The notes under the pieces: generated by a model
Seen by the model: the letters and a program-made list of their open reading frames with translations, nothing else
The model's database searches: none
Told to the model about the DNA's origin: nothing
Position numbers and translations under genes: made by a program
Shown here: positions 39,544-51,769 of the stretch, one piece after another
Position numbering within the stretch: position 1 is the stretch's first letter
Layout: every line of letters begins with the position of its first letter
From: Trichobilharzia szidati
Taxonomy: Eukaryota > Platyhelminthes > Trematoda > Strigeidida > Schistosomatidae
Assembly (NCBI GenBank): GCA_944472155.2
Contig: OX235272.1
Coordinates: 90,960,020-91,024,019, forward strand
DNA: 64,000 bases
Direction: 5' to 3'

Positions 39544-42500
39544 TATTATTATTATTGTTCCCTTGGGTTCCTAGTGGAACATAGGGCTTCAACTGCACGC
39601 CTCCACTTGCTTCTGTCTTCTGCTGTTCTTTTCACTTGCGTCCATGTTATTCCATACTGTTTCATCTCCTCCTCACACGATCTCCTCCATGTCACCCTTG
39701 GACGTCCCACTCGCCGCTTCCCTTTCGGGTTCCATTCGAGCTATGGCCTGACGCGCGATGTCACCCAGCGGCCTCCTCAGCGAGTGTCCAATCCATCTCC
39801 ACTTCCTCCTGCATATTTGTTGGGCGATTGGTTCCTGTTTCGTTTGTTCCCATAGCTTCTTGTTTGTGATTCTTTCTGGCCATCTAATCTTCAGTATGGA
39901 GCGAAGACAGTTGTTGATAAAGGTCTGCAACCTGTTGAAAATATTCTTGGTGACCCACCAAGTTTCTGATCCGTAAAGCAAAATTGACTTCACGTTTGTA
40001 TTGAAAATCCGAATTTTGTTGTTGATGGTGAGTGACGAAGATTTCCAGATTGGTTTCAGGTTGATGAATGTGTTTCTCGCCTTCCCGATTCTCGATTTGA
40101 CATCCTCGTCCGTTCCTCCTGTGGTTGAGACAATGCTCCCTAGATAAGTGAAAGAAGTAACCTCTTTCAAATCCCTCCCGTTGATGGTGATTGGCACTGG
40201 ATGTTGCTGATGCTGTTGTTGGTTGGTTATTTTCATAACCTCCGTCTTGTCTATGTTCACCTGGAGTCCTGTCTTCTCTGGCTGCTTCTTCGACCAGTTT
40301 ACCGGTTTTCGCTTGTAAGTCTTCGATTTTGTGTGACATCAAACATAAATCATCCGCAAAATTCAGGTCTTCTAGGTTCTTCACGTCGGTCCAGGATATC
40401 CCTGTCTTCTCGTTTCCCACTGTCTGACGCATAATCCAGTCCACCACAATTAGGAATATCATTGGTGATAATAAGCACCCTTGTCTGACTCCTGTGTTTA
40501 CTCCAAACATCTCGCTGAGTTTTCCGTTGTGGATCACTTGACATGTGCCGTTGTCGTACAGTTGTTGAATAAGGTTGATGAATATTTGGGGTACGCCGTA
40601 GTACTCGAGTAGTTTCCAAATTACTTCGCGGTCAACGCTGTCGAAGGCCTTCTCAAAGTCTATGAAGTTGAGGTAGAGATTTGATTGCCATTCCATGCTT
40701 TGTTCGATGATAATGCGTAGAGTTGCAATTTGGTCAGAACATGATTTGCCTTTCCTGAATCCAGCTTGTTCTGGTCGGAGTTCTGTATCCAGTGCGTCCT
40801 TGATTCTCTCCAGGATGATGCGACTCAGGATTTTACTTGGCGTCGACAGGAACATGATTCCTCGCCAGTTCTTGCAGAGTCCCAGGTCGCCCTTCTTTGG
40901 TAGTTTCACCAGGTAACCTTTCCTCCAGTCAGTAGGCACCTTTCCCTCTTTCCAGATCTTTTGCAATAATGGAGTCAGCATATCTGCCGTCGTTTCTGGG
41001 TCCGCTTTCAGTGCTTCCGGGGGTATTCCATCTGGTCCAGCTGCTTTTCCAGCTTTCAGAAGCTTGATTGCATTCATGACTTCAGTTTTCGTTGGAGGAT
41101 TGGTGTCAACTTGCAGTTGTGTACGCGCTGTTGTTGGTATTACCGGACGGGTTGTAGGTGGTGGTCGGTTCAAGAGTCCTTTGAAGTGGTCCGCCCATTG
41201 TTTAATCTGTCTTTCTTCTTTGGTAATTGGGTTCCCTTGGCTGTCTTTTATAGATTTCACTTGTGTTGATCTCTTCCCGGATAGAGACTTGGTTATCTGA
41301 TATAGTGTCCTCAGGTCCCTTTTGCCTGCTGCCTTCTCAGCTTCAGTAGCCAGGTTGTCGTAGAATTGTCTTTTGTCCTTCCTGGCACTCTTCTTCACTT
41401 CTTTGTCCAGTGCTGTGTAAGTTGAGTTCAGCGTCTCTTTCTCTTGTCCATCTTTGCATTGAATCATTTTCTCTTTCACTTTTCTCCTCTCCTCTATTAG
41501 TTTCCAAGTGTCTGTTGAGAGCCATTCCTTGTCTTGTTTCTTCTTTCTTCCTAAAACCGTTGAGCACGTTTCGTTGAAAATTACCTTCAGAGAGTTCCAA
41601 TGGTCTTCCACGGATGATTCCTCAGTGGTGCCACGTAGTGTTTCCTGCTTTGCTCTGACAGTTGCAGTGAAAATGTCCTGTGTGATTGTGTCCTTCAGTT
41701 TGTGAGTGTTGAACTTGCATTGTGGCCTATCCCCAGGTATCCTCGAGGCTTTCAGCTTCACCTTGAAAGTCCCTTGTACCAGATAGTGGTCTGAACCGAC
41801 ATCTGCTCCTCTCCTCGATCTTGTGTCCAGTAGGCTCCGTCTCCACTTCCTTGAGATTGAAATGAAGTCTATCTGGTTTTTGGTGTGTCCATCTGGTGAA
41901 ATCCATGTTGCCTTGTGTATATCCCTGTGTTTGAACACACTGCCACCAATCACCAAATCATTGAAGGCGCAAAAGTCTGAGAAGAGTTCACCATTTTCGT
42001 TCATTTCACCGAGGGCCTCACGACCCATGGTGAGTTCTCTTCCTGTATTGTCTCCTCCCAGTTTCGCATTCATGTCGCCCATCAGGATTTTGATATCGCT
42101 CTTTGGGACGTTGTCCATTACTGTTTGTAGTTGACTGTAGAAGTCCTCCTTCTTCTCATGTTCTGAGGCGTTTGTAGGCGCGTAGCACTGAATGATTGTA
42201 ACCTTTTTTCCTTTTGAGTTGAACCTGGCTGTCATTATCCTGGAGGAGATTGATTCCCACTGCATGAGAGCTTTAGCCGCTGTTGGTGACATCATGATGG
42301 CTACTCCCTCGGTGTGCTCGTGATCGTCCTCTGGGTGACCGGAGTAGATTATTGTCTCTCCAGTTGATAGTTGGCTCCTTCCACATCCGTTCCATCTGCT
42401 CTCGCAGATTCCCAACACTTCTATTCTATATCTCCTCATTTCTGCGGCTACCTGAGCAGCCTTCCCAGCTTCGTACATTGTACGAACATTCCACGTCCCC

Positions 42501-42771
42501 ATCCTTATTTTCGCTTTCATCGAAAGAAGGCACATCGGCTGACTGGCTTCCCGAAGGCTTTCACCAGCCCGCGTCATTTCACTTCCCCGATTCCAGCGAA
42601 AAATAAGGTCACTATTTGTAATTTTAGAATCTTGAATATATTTGTGCGTTGAAGTTTTAGTAGCAATTTGGTTAAGTTTTGGGGGTGGAGTTGCTAGCAC
42701 CACGCCCCAACCCTCCCTCTTTATCCGGGCTTGGGACCGGCTAGAATACTAGTGACCTAGTAATCTAGGCG
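39544..42771 (-). mobile_element. Near-complete RTE-type LINE (RTE-A) with 12-bp target-site duplication
   Basis: 3228 bp flanked by AGGGTACATATT at 39532-39543 and 42772-42783. One reading frame (likely ATG at 42577) carries an apurinic-type endonuclease with WNVR, CESRWNG, GDMNAKLGG and GSDHYLV. The reverse transcriptase follows with AGPDGIPPE, EQAGFRKGKSC, NFIDFEKAFDSVDRE, GVRQGCLLSP and FADDLCLMSH. A single frameshift near 40280, after VEEAA, shifts the C-terminal region (DKTEVMKI, LLYGSETWW, KWRWIGHSLRRP) into another frame that ends at 39673. The 3' tail is TAA repeats. The 5' end matches the SINE-A body. Apart from the frameshift it looks recent. Confidence 0.9.
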
Positions 42772-42783
42772 AGGGTACATATT

Positions 42784-44149
42784 TGTTCATACAAATATAG
42801 GACACACAAGTTGTATAGGAATGGATAAGAATTATTTAAGTTACATATTTAAATTACATGATTTACGGTTAAATAACATGGTTGTTGTCATTTTATCTTT
42901 AGTTTGTGGGGAAAATCGGATAACTGGTGATTCAATGGAACACACCAACAAATATAGAGATAGTGACTTCGCATTAACAAAAAAAACCCAAGTATGAGTT
43001 GGATGGATTACATACACTTGGGAAAATAAATAAAGCTTGAAGTCAATTCCCTCATAAAACAATAAAATGCGTCTTACAATAATATATTCCCACTTTATGC
43101 ACATGAGGGACTCCAGTTGACAGGCATCAACAATATGGTAATAATGCACACATGGAGTAAACATGTTTAATATTTTTCACTAACACAAAATATATATACA
43201 AGGGAAGATAATGAAATATTGACCGTAAGTACACTCTGCATAAGTTAAAACAGTTTATATGGCATAATCCTAGGCACTATTATTGTTTGAATTTGTTGAA
43301 CATGAGCGGAACAACTGAGTGTTGCGTTACATTCGGTCGATATGGTGGGCTAGTCACAAAAGTATGAAAATGGCTTATAAAACGTTAGTTTACCGTAAAC
43401 GATGTTTTAAGCAATATAAACTGCAAAAGGCTCACCACAGCAGTTAGTATCCAGTTAAACATGCAGAGAAGTAATTGTAATTCAGCAACTTGTGAATTTT
43501 TATTCTTTTCTGTCTGGAACCTGAGTAACTGCGAACCAATCCATACAAAAATGTCGAAAGAGGCATGCAGGAGCAGAATTTCGCCATCGAATGAGTCATT
43601 GGGATCTGAGATGCAGCTATCAGCATATTTTCGTCATTTCATAGATATCCAGATTTATTGACGCTGTATAGGTAGTGATTTGGATTTGTCATCATGATCG
43701 ACATATGGACGAATATTCAAAATCGGAATACAACTTGTTTGCCTTTCGGATTTACTTAATTACATCGCGTGTTTGGTTTGATTACTCTGCGATTTTGATA
43801 TATTCCGCGGTGTCGCCGTGATTATGGGAAGTGTGCATATGCTTTAAATGCATTACTTTGTTGGCTGCAATCTCCACTGAGTGTATACAACGGGAACTGT
43901 GGATTTACGTATTTGCTCATAACTGTGGATAAAATACCGCCGCATTCCTTTTGGAAAGGAGACCAGTTGGTGGATTATCAATGATGTCCGAGTAACTTAT
44001 ATCCTTCCATATGATGTTGTGGTAAGTCTCGACCTTGTTTTCTCATATTTTATTCGTTTGTTGATTATGGTTCAGGCTTTGTATCAGGTAGACATAATTC
44101 GATCGACTCTTATTTGTATGAGTGTTATTTTCATGACTGCTGCTTGTTT
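42784..44149. other. No confirmed gene; one gelsolin-like exon candidate
   Basis: Mostly AT-rich. The sequence near 43090-43130 (ACATGAGGGACTCCAGTT, ACAGGCATCA) repeats that at 39447-39472 on the other side of the RTE insertion. Confidence 0.35.
43454..43605 (-). pseudogene. Possible gelsolin-domain exon
   Basis: After an acceptor-like CTGCATCTCAG, the minus strand from 43605 reads DPNDSFDGEILLLHASFDIF, then VWIGSQ and EKNKNSQVAELQ. Gelsolin-type repeats have the pattern D-hydrophobic-LLD...-(V/I)-F-V-W-(V/I)-G followed by an EK-rich helix. Only one block is visible, with no neighbouring exons. It could be a chance match, an exon of a gene extending beyond the LINEs, or a decayed copy. Confidence 0.3.
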
Positions 44150-47100
44150 GTCTGAAATTATAGATAAAGGCAAAAGAAACAACAGGTGTAGTCTCTAAGT
44201 TCATACATTAAATGGGCCTATAATTTCTGAAGCTCTTACATGGGAATTAGCACTGGTATCACTTATAAACCCACTTAGTGTGTCATTAAGAGCTTTTTCA
44301 AAGGACATTAGTGAGCTTGCTAGTCGCATTTCCTCAGGTAGTTTGTTCCATATTTGGGCATACCTAATCATGAAAAATTTTTGCCTGGTGGCTGTTTTAC
44401 ATTGTTCTATAGCCACCGTACCTTGAGTGTGTCTAAGGTTATATCCAGTGTCTTCTGAAAACCGAGTACAATTAGTAGGGGTATACACTATGTGGTTAAG
44501 TAGTTTATAGAAGAGTACCAGATTTAGCCGCAGTCGTCTTAACCATAATGTTTCTAGTCCTAGAATTTCACATCTGGTAGAGTAGTTTGTGCCGTTTTCG
44601 GTTCCGATTACTTTCAGCGTGAAGTACCTCTGTACTCCTTCTACTTTTAGTTTGTCTTCTATGCGTATACTACTAAATATGAATGAACAATAGTCTAGGA
44701 GTGGGCGCACACAAACCTTGTACAGTAGTATTCTGGATTCACTTCTGTAGAAGTTCCTGAGTAGGAAACCAATAAGCCTGCGTGATTTCGATACTTGTTT
44801 CGAGATATGTTCAGAAAATGATAGATTGTGTGAATATGTCAGTCCTAGGTCTAGCACAGATTTGAGTCTAGGGATTTTGTGGCCCTGAATTGCTAGGTCG
44901 AGTTCTAGGTTGGGACAGCCTATGCAGAGCCAGCCACACTTTTCGACATTAAACTCAAGTCTGCAGGTGTCACACCATATATCCATTTTTGTTAGTTCTT
45001 CATGTATGGAGTTCATAGTTGTACCGATATCTGTGTTTGTGCAGGTATATGTCACCTTTAAGTCATCTGCATACAGTATTGGCTTGCCTATACTAAAGCA
45101 CTCACATATACTGTTTATGTATATAATGAAAAGAAGGGGTCCCAATACACTCCCCTGGATAACACCACTGCTAATCGGCCTAGGCCTGGAGGTCATCGAG
45201 CCAATTTTTGTTGTCTGATTTCTGTCACTGAGAAATGATTTTATCCAGTTGTGGAGGGGGTTGCGTATCCCTAGTGAGCATAGCCTGCTGACTAACAGAC
45301 TATGTGGGACTCTGTCGAAGGCTTTCCTGATATCGAAATAGAGGATAATTACTAGTTCTCTCCTATCTCTTCTATAGGTGACTTCGTTGAAAAAGTCTAT
45401 ATGGCAAGTGACGCAAGATCTTTTCTTAAGGAACCCGTGTTGTGACTGGTTGATGAGTTTGTGTTTTAGAAAGTAGTCTGACATTTGGTCTTTGATTACT
45501 TTCTCCATGATCCTTGATATGACAGGTGTTATATTGATAGGCCTATAATTACATGCACTAGTTTTGGTCCCTCCTTTATGCTTAGGTAGTATATACGTGT
45601 TTTTCCAAGTTTCAGGGTAGGTCCCAGTCACTAGTGAGAGGGTGAATATTCTAAGTAATAGTACTATCATATCCGAGCCACCGTTTTTATAAATGATAGA
45701 TGGTATATCATCTATCCCACAACTACCGTTAGCTTTTAGTGTCTTTACCGCTGATGCTATATTTTGCATATTAAAGTTGATTTCACCTAACTCGTAGTTA
45801 TTTTTGCAGGTTATATCGAGGATTGGAGACGGATGCGCTTTGGTGTTATTGGAGAACCATTGGTTTAGGAGTTCACAAATAATCTGGGGATCATCATAAA
45901 TTATACCTTCATGCTCCAAGTGGCCAACATTATTTTCTTTACCCTTGTTTAGTCGTTTTTGCAGGATCTTGCAGAGTTCCTGAGTTTTAGAGGTGCCCCC
46001 TAGGGCTTTATTTGCCTCGAGTTGTGCCTTCATTTTATGTCTCTGCTCAAGATTTTTAAATGTTTCATGTATCTGGTGTAATGCAATAAATTCTTTATAC
46101 AAATAAAATTTCGTTTTCAATTTCCTTAGTTTTAATCGCGTTTTGCGGTCTATGAAAAGAGTTGGTGTCCTTAAGGCAGACTTTAGGGGTGTGATTGTAT
46201 CTCTTACCGAACTGACCGTCTTGTAGAAGGTATCAAGTGTTACTTCTAAGTTATCATTGGTAAAGTATTCATCCCAGTCAGAGCTTCTCAAGAGCGTTGG
46301 TAGGAATTCCCAGTCGGCATTTCTATAGTCCCTATATTGATAGTGAACCGGGGAATTTTTAGGTGTGTGTTTAGTTATTAGTTGAAGAGGTAGGGTGCAG
46401 TACAGTATGTTGTGATCACTGTTGTCGAGTTTATCCCCCACCTCTATCGAGATCGGCTCTATTTTGTGGCAGAGGACTAAGTCGAGAATATTGTTATGTC
46501 GTGTTGGGAGGCGTACACACTGCTTCCATCCTCCTACATCTATAGCTTCTAGGAGCTCGTCATAGATTCTAGGTCCAGTGCAGGTATCCCAGTTCACTCC
46601 GGGGAGGTTAAAATCGCCACAAATTATTTTGTAGTCGAATTCCAGGGTAGGTACATGCTCTAGTATTTCTGCGATAACCGTATCAGTCGTTTTAGGGCTG
46701 CTGGGGGCTCTGTATATACATCCCACTAGAATTTTATTTTCATTCGTGTGGATGCTTATCCACTTAGATTCTGGGAGTTTGTCGATAATTAGGTTTGTAG
46801 AAGTATTGGGGTCAGTAGATTTAGAAGCATATATTAGACACCCGCCTCCTCTTTTGTCCACTCTATCATTCCTGTGGATGTCATAGTTATCAATTATCAG
46901 CTTTGTGTCAGGTATATCATTAGTTAGCCAAGTTTCAGTTACCAGAATCAGTGTTGGCCGTCTCATGTATACCAAGCTGCGAAGGGAAGTTATTTTGTTA
47001 AGGAGAGATCGAGCATTTAAGAGCATAATTTTTAGAAAACCAGTTTTGTTGGGAGGGTAATTAGTGGGTTTTCTTGTTACTATCCCTAACTCCTGGTTGC

Positions 47101-47290
47101 CTATGTTATGTCCCGAGGGATTCTCAGATGAGACATTGTCAGTGTGTCTACTATTCCCTGAACAAATTGTGCTGCAAGAGGGGCTATTGTTTGCTGCAAC
47201 CGAAAATAATCCTGTTGCATATATTGGTTTCTGGCCTCATTACGTGGGTATCTGGAATAATTCCTTGAAAGTCTGCTAAAGTAATCACAG
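44150..47290 (-). mobile_element. CR1-type LINE, family 2, with intact 941-codon ORF
   Basis: The minus-strand frame 47026-44201 is uninterrupted. The endonuclease comes first: LLNARSLLNK (2-11), TETWL (30-34), GDFNLPGVNW (137-146), NSDHNILYC (202-210). The reverse transcriptase follows: YRPINITPVISRIMEKV (494-510), DIRKAFDRVPH (565-575), GVIQGSVLGP (621-630), catalytic YADDLKV (652-658). A C-terminal region with NKLPEEMR ends at FNV. Sequence just upstream (47290-47030) is open in another frame and may be the end of a first ORF. A long intact ORF argues for recent insertion. No target-site duplication was identified, and the outer limits are approximate. Confidence 0.85.
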
Positions 47291-50200
47291 TATCTGATAA
47301 ATTCATAAAGGACGCATTTTGCTCCTACAGATTCATTCTAGCACTATATATCTTAGTTGAACAATCTCAAAATCGTCTATAATTTCAAATTAACCGTCAA
47401 AAAAATAAACCATTCATTCTGAGGATGCTCAGGATCAATGCTAAAATTTAATTGATTGCGTTTATGCGCCTGCATGGGTTTCTGTTGATTCCTAAGCTAA
47501 AGGTCGTGAGGTCGTACAATTTACCAGCGTGTGAAACTTATAAATATTGGGATACTGTACGTGTAATAGCTTAAGGTAGTAAGTGGAAACAGAGGAGATT
47601 TTAGCGCATAAAGGATGTACGAAAATCGCCAACTCAGAGTTTTTATAGCTTAAAATAAAACTTCTTATTATACGACAGCGATTACAATTAAAGTCTAACG
47701 AATTCCTCAAAGGACCCTACTGAAGTCATGTTGGATCATAACATTCACGCTTATTTGGCATATGCTAGAGATCAGCGGAATGTAGCCGATAAATATTTAG
47801 CAAACAGGACGCAAATCGTCTTCATTCGTAACGGCCCCCTAACCCACTTTCCCAGTAAATGGCCGGCCTAAGTCTACGTGAAAGATTTGGTATTAGGAAT
47901 ACCAATCGAAATGAAGTATGACATAGGTAAGGGATATTCGTTTTCATTATTTAGGAATACGGTAAAAATAAAACAGTTTCAAATCAACACGTGACTAATA
48001 GCAGCCGCTTCAATTCGTGATGTATTCTGAGGCACATTTCGCGATAGATTGTCAAACCTCTTTATGATATCGTCCGCTTATCAACTACTTGGAACCGTGC
48101 ACTGTTGGTGAAGCGCATTCGTACTGCAGTAGTGACGTTTCATTGGGCCACATCTCTCGAATAAAGGACTTGGAGCAACCTCGTGTGAATGTCTGACTTC
48201 CTAAAAACCAATCAAAGAGTCATTTCGTGCTCCGTTGCGACTTGGTCCAAGTAAAAGAGCGGCCAGAAAGCATAATTCAGTGGAATATACAACCAGAAAC
48301 ACACAACACAGATTGGAAATTGCTTGAAGTTAACTCTGCAGGCTCACTTTGGGGTATCACGTAATGAGTACGTTTGGAATTATTATTGCGTTATGGGGCA
48401 TACCTCCTGCAAGATGAAAATTATTAATGAACACAATGTAAGGAAATGCACACTCAAGGAAGTGAGTGCGACAATTCACTTGAATGTTTATATACCACTC
48501 TAGTGTAGTGTGGGACTTCACTGATCTTCGTAATCACTTCAAAGACATTAGGGCCTGACTAATTCCTTGCACCTTCTTCCCGATGAAATTAAAAGCGCTG
48601 TTTAGGTCTCATGGTAAAAAACATGCACTCAGTCTATTCAAGCGCTTTAAAATTAATGAGTCAAAACTGTGCGCGATTCTTAATGCTAAATGTCAGGTGA
48701 ACTGGGGACGTCTGACAGTACAAGACATGTCGCTTAGTCCTAAACATAGCACAATAAGTGAACTGGAACTTCGACACATTTATTCTAATGTACTTGAACA
48801 TGCTGGGAAATGTAACAGAAAAATGTAACGACTAGATTTAGATGGTGCCAAGAGCAACCAAAAGCTGCCCTACGTCATGGTTGATTTGGTAATTTATTTA
48901 TAAAACATGATAACTGTCTATTAAAGGTTTTGTTGCCCTGTCAACAACTCTGCATGTAGCTTTGACGGCGGTACGAGAAATGGGGCAGCAACTTAATCCA
49001 GTAACTTAATAAAACACTGTCAAAAATAGTATTTTGGATAAACAAATAAGTAAAAATTGGTCTAAATATGGTTTCAATCACTAACATGTTGAGCAAAGTG
49101 ACTTTCAGTATACTGAGACTGAAGTTAGTTCTAATTTTTAAAGTTCGAGCCAACCTTAAGACTGAAAGAATATGTAAGACTATCCACAAGGAATCACCAC
49201 CTCATCTAGTCAGTAGCATGGATGTTAATCGAGGAATGATCTGTATCTTTGACAAGAGTTATTCACGCTTATTGGCAGCGTTGATTTTATTGGTTGCTTG
49301 AAAGCCATCTGTGTGTTCGTTCCTCTTTGATAACTTTTTGTAACTTTGCCTGTTTCGATTTGGTTATAGCCGTAAGTGATTCACCTGAATAATCTGTGTG
49401 GATAAGTATGAAGACAAGTACCACTTCTATGATAACACATATGAACAAGTATTTTTAGCTCAGTACGACACAGAGTCCTAAACATTAAAAAAATTTCCCA
49501 TGCATGTAACTTCAGAAGTGCGCAGAACGTAAAATGGTTTTCACATTAGTATTTATGACTTTACAGTATTTTCGCTTATAGTGTCACTGTTTTCTCTGTT
49601 TTATAGATACACTGATGACAGACAAGCTTCGGTGGCGTTTTTACTTTGACAGTGGAAATTTTCGAAGACCTGTTAGTATGAACTGGATCACATAACTCAG
49701 CCCGAATGCATTCTTTGTCTGTTGTGAACTTGAAAATGTCAACGATGTGGTGAGTGAAAGTCTCGATACAAATTCGTTTCTATGGAAGAATTTTCAATTG
49801 CCCAAACATTGATGAACATTCCAACATGAAGTAATTCAGAGGTTTATGAAGCAAGTTTGTGAAAGTGAACGAGACCAAAATGTTGTAAGATCATCTGGTG
49901 CTTGGCAGTGATTCGCCGCTTTTGAAAACATACCACTAGGATGTAAAATATTGCACCAAAAATCATGCCCAATTTCTACTGTATAAAGACCATTGAAGCA
50001 GGAAATTACCAACGTCACGATATCCGGGTTTGCCGCTGCACAACATGACTTACGTCGTTAGCTTGTCCACCACGCTTCAATTTAAAATTTTTTGGAGATT
50101 AGTTCGTGGGAAAGGTAGACCAAAGTGCAGACATTCTAAGAAAGAATAATGCCTTGTTATTAGACAAGAAGTTCTTCATGAAGGTCGTATATGATCCGAA

Positions 50201-50655
50201 ATTCTCCTTTAGACTATATATTCTTCAGAGAGGCAACATCATCACGATGACTGTATTCAGAAATATAGTCTGCTAAAGTAGAAACGATTCATAGTGACAT
50301 TATCAAGCAGGCTTGTCATGCCTAATTTTCATTTATTATTGTGCATTGGCATTTATATTTCAGGCTCACTTGAATGATGTAACTTTATGTAAAAGCTCAG
50401 TCGAGATGAAATCCCAATATCTGGAGCAGCTTGCGGAGTGGGTTAAACGTCACTAATTTAAAATAGCGGATTCTATAAGGGTCCCTTACGGATTACGTCT
50501 TCGGTCAAATAAACGGGAAAAACATGTAATGAGGCAGGTCGTGAAGAAGGCAGAAAAACTAGCATATGATATAATAACTTCGCAAATACTCCCGAAAGAA
50601 GCTGCTTTTGGTGATTAATAATTAGTCATGTAATATTCGATTGTCTCAGAATTGT
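47291..50655. other. No gene recognised
   Basis: Low-complexity and AT-rich stretches. An 81-codon ORF (48583-48828, +) starting MKLKALFRSHGKKHALSLFK has no recognised family. No repeat family was identified. Confidence 0.35.
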
Positions 50656-51620
50656 CAAATCAAGTTAAGTGGGAGATATTTGAAAGGGTGTTTTTGAAAA
50701 GCACAGATTTAAGTGCATATATTGAAAGGATTGCTACGAGGCCTCGCATACAGTCTCTGAATAGGCACTGCCAGAAATAAGCTATTTGCTGAATCATTGT
50801 CATCGTGCAAGAGGATATGTCTGGGTCTTTTGGAATGACTACAATAATAATGTCACTATAGTTTGGGTGAAAGGTGCACATAAACTTTAAGTCATCCGAA
50901 AGAACTGGTGTCCCACAATTGTCAAAGTAAATACATATATCAATCGTATATGTGAACGAAATCAGGATCCCCATGGTAGAACCTTGGATGACACCACCTG
51001 TAATACATCTGGGGTAGGAAGACTGCATGTGTTCTTAAGTCACGTGCATGCGATTTATTATAAGTTAGCTCAACCACCCATATAACATCCCACTTCTTCC
51101 TCACCGTTTTGGTAAGGAGGGGGACAAATGGTACTGAAATCTTGATGAAACTATAGTACAAGTCTATCACTGTTTTTTCAGCATACCTAGTTTGATTATG
51201 AAATTGACGAGTTTCAAGTAGTAGGGAGTTCGTGGTCACAGGTTTGAGTCGCTCATATCTGCTGAACAGCAGTATATATTTTGACGACCGAATATTTAAA
51301 CATGATTTTAGATTCTTTCCCTAAATAAGCACTATTAGCTGTCTAGATCTGAACGACGGATCACACCTTCCCTCCTACCCTTTTATTCAGCTTCTTGTCA
51401 AAATAAAGTCACATGGGTGGCACGCAGATCCCTGGAATAACTTACAGGCCAACATTCCCTACTTTTATAGAACTTAAAGAGCCAATTCTGACCAAAGCAT
51501 CGCTTATGTATTTCACATTAGTTTCTACTTGGACACCAATAAATTCCAGTACATATTATTTGTCCGAGGTCTTTGTCAAGTTAACGCCCACTCATTTCAT
51601 TCGTATTCCCTGCTAATTTA
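50656..51620 (-). mobile_element. CR1-type LINE fragment related to family 2, decayed
   Basis: The minus-strand frame 51028-50660 has PRCITGGVIQGSTMGI and PVLSDDLKFMCTFHP, corresponding to RPISSGVIQGSVLGP and ILYADDLKV in the intact element. The catalytic YADD is SDD here. The upstream minus-strand frame (51239-50940) covers the preceding palm region with stops. Confidence 0.6.
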
Positions 51621-51769
51621 GGGTCTGACTGTAGGGTAAGAAACAACGCCCTGCTCGAATAAAGTTATGTTTTCATTGTAACTTTCGTAGCTTTGATAGC
51701 GAGGTCAGTATTGCAAACATTATAAAAAGCAAGACGACGCCTCTAGTAGTTTGTAAGCATGCCAATTTT

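Noticed and set aside
39673..42703. RTE ORF as a craniofacial development protein 2-like host gene
   Set aside because: That database name is a common mislabel of RTE proteins. Target-site duplications and the reverse transcriptase identify a LINE.
44201..47026. The long ORF as a host endonuclease/exonuclease gene
   Set aside because: The endonuclease is followed by YADD reverse transcriptase in one frame, and a decayed relative lies nearby, so it is a LINE.
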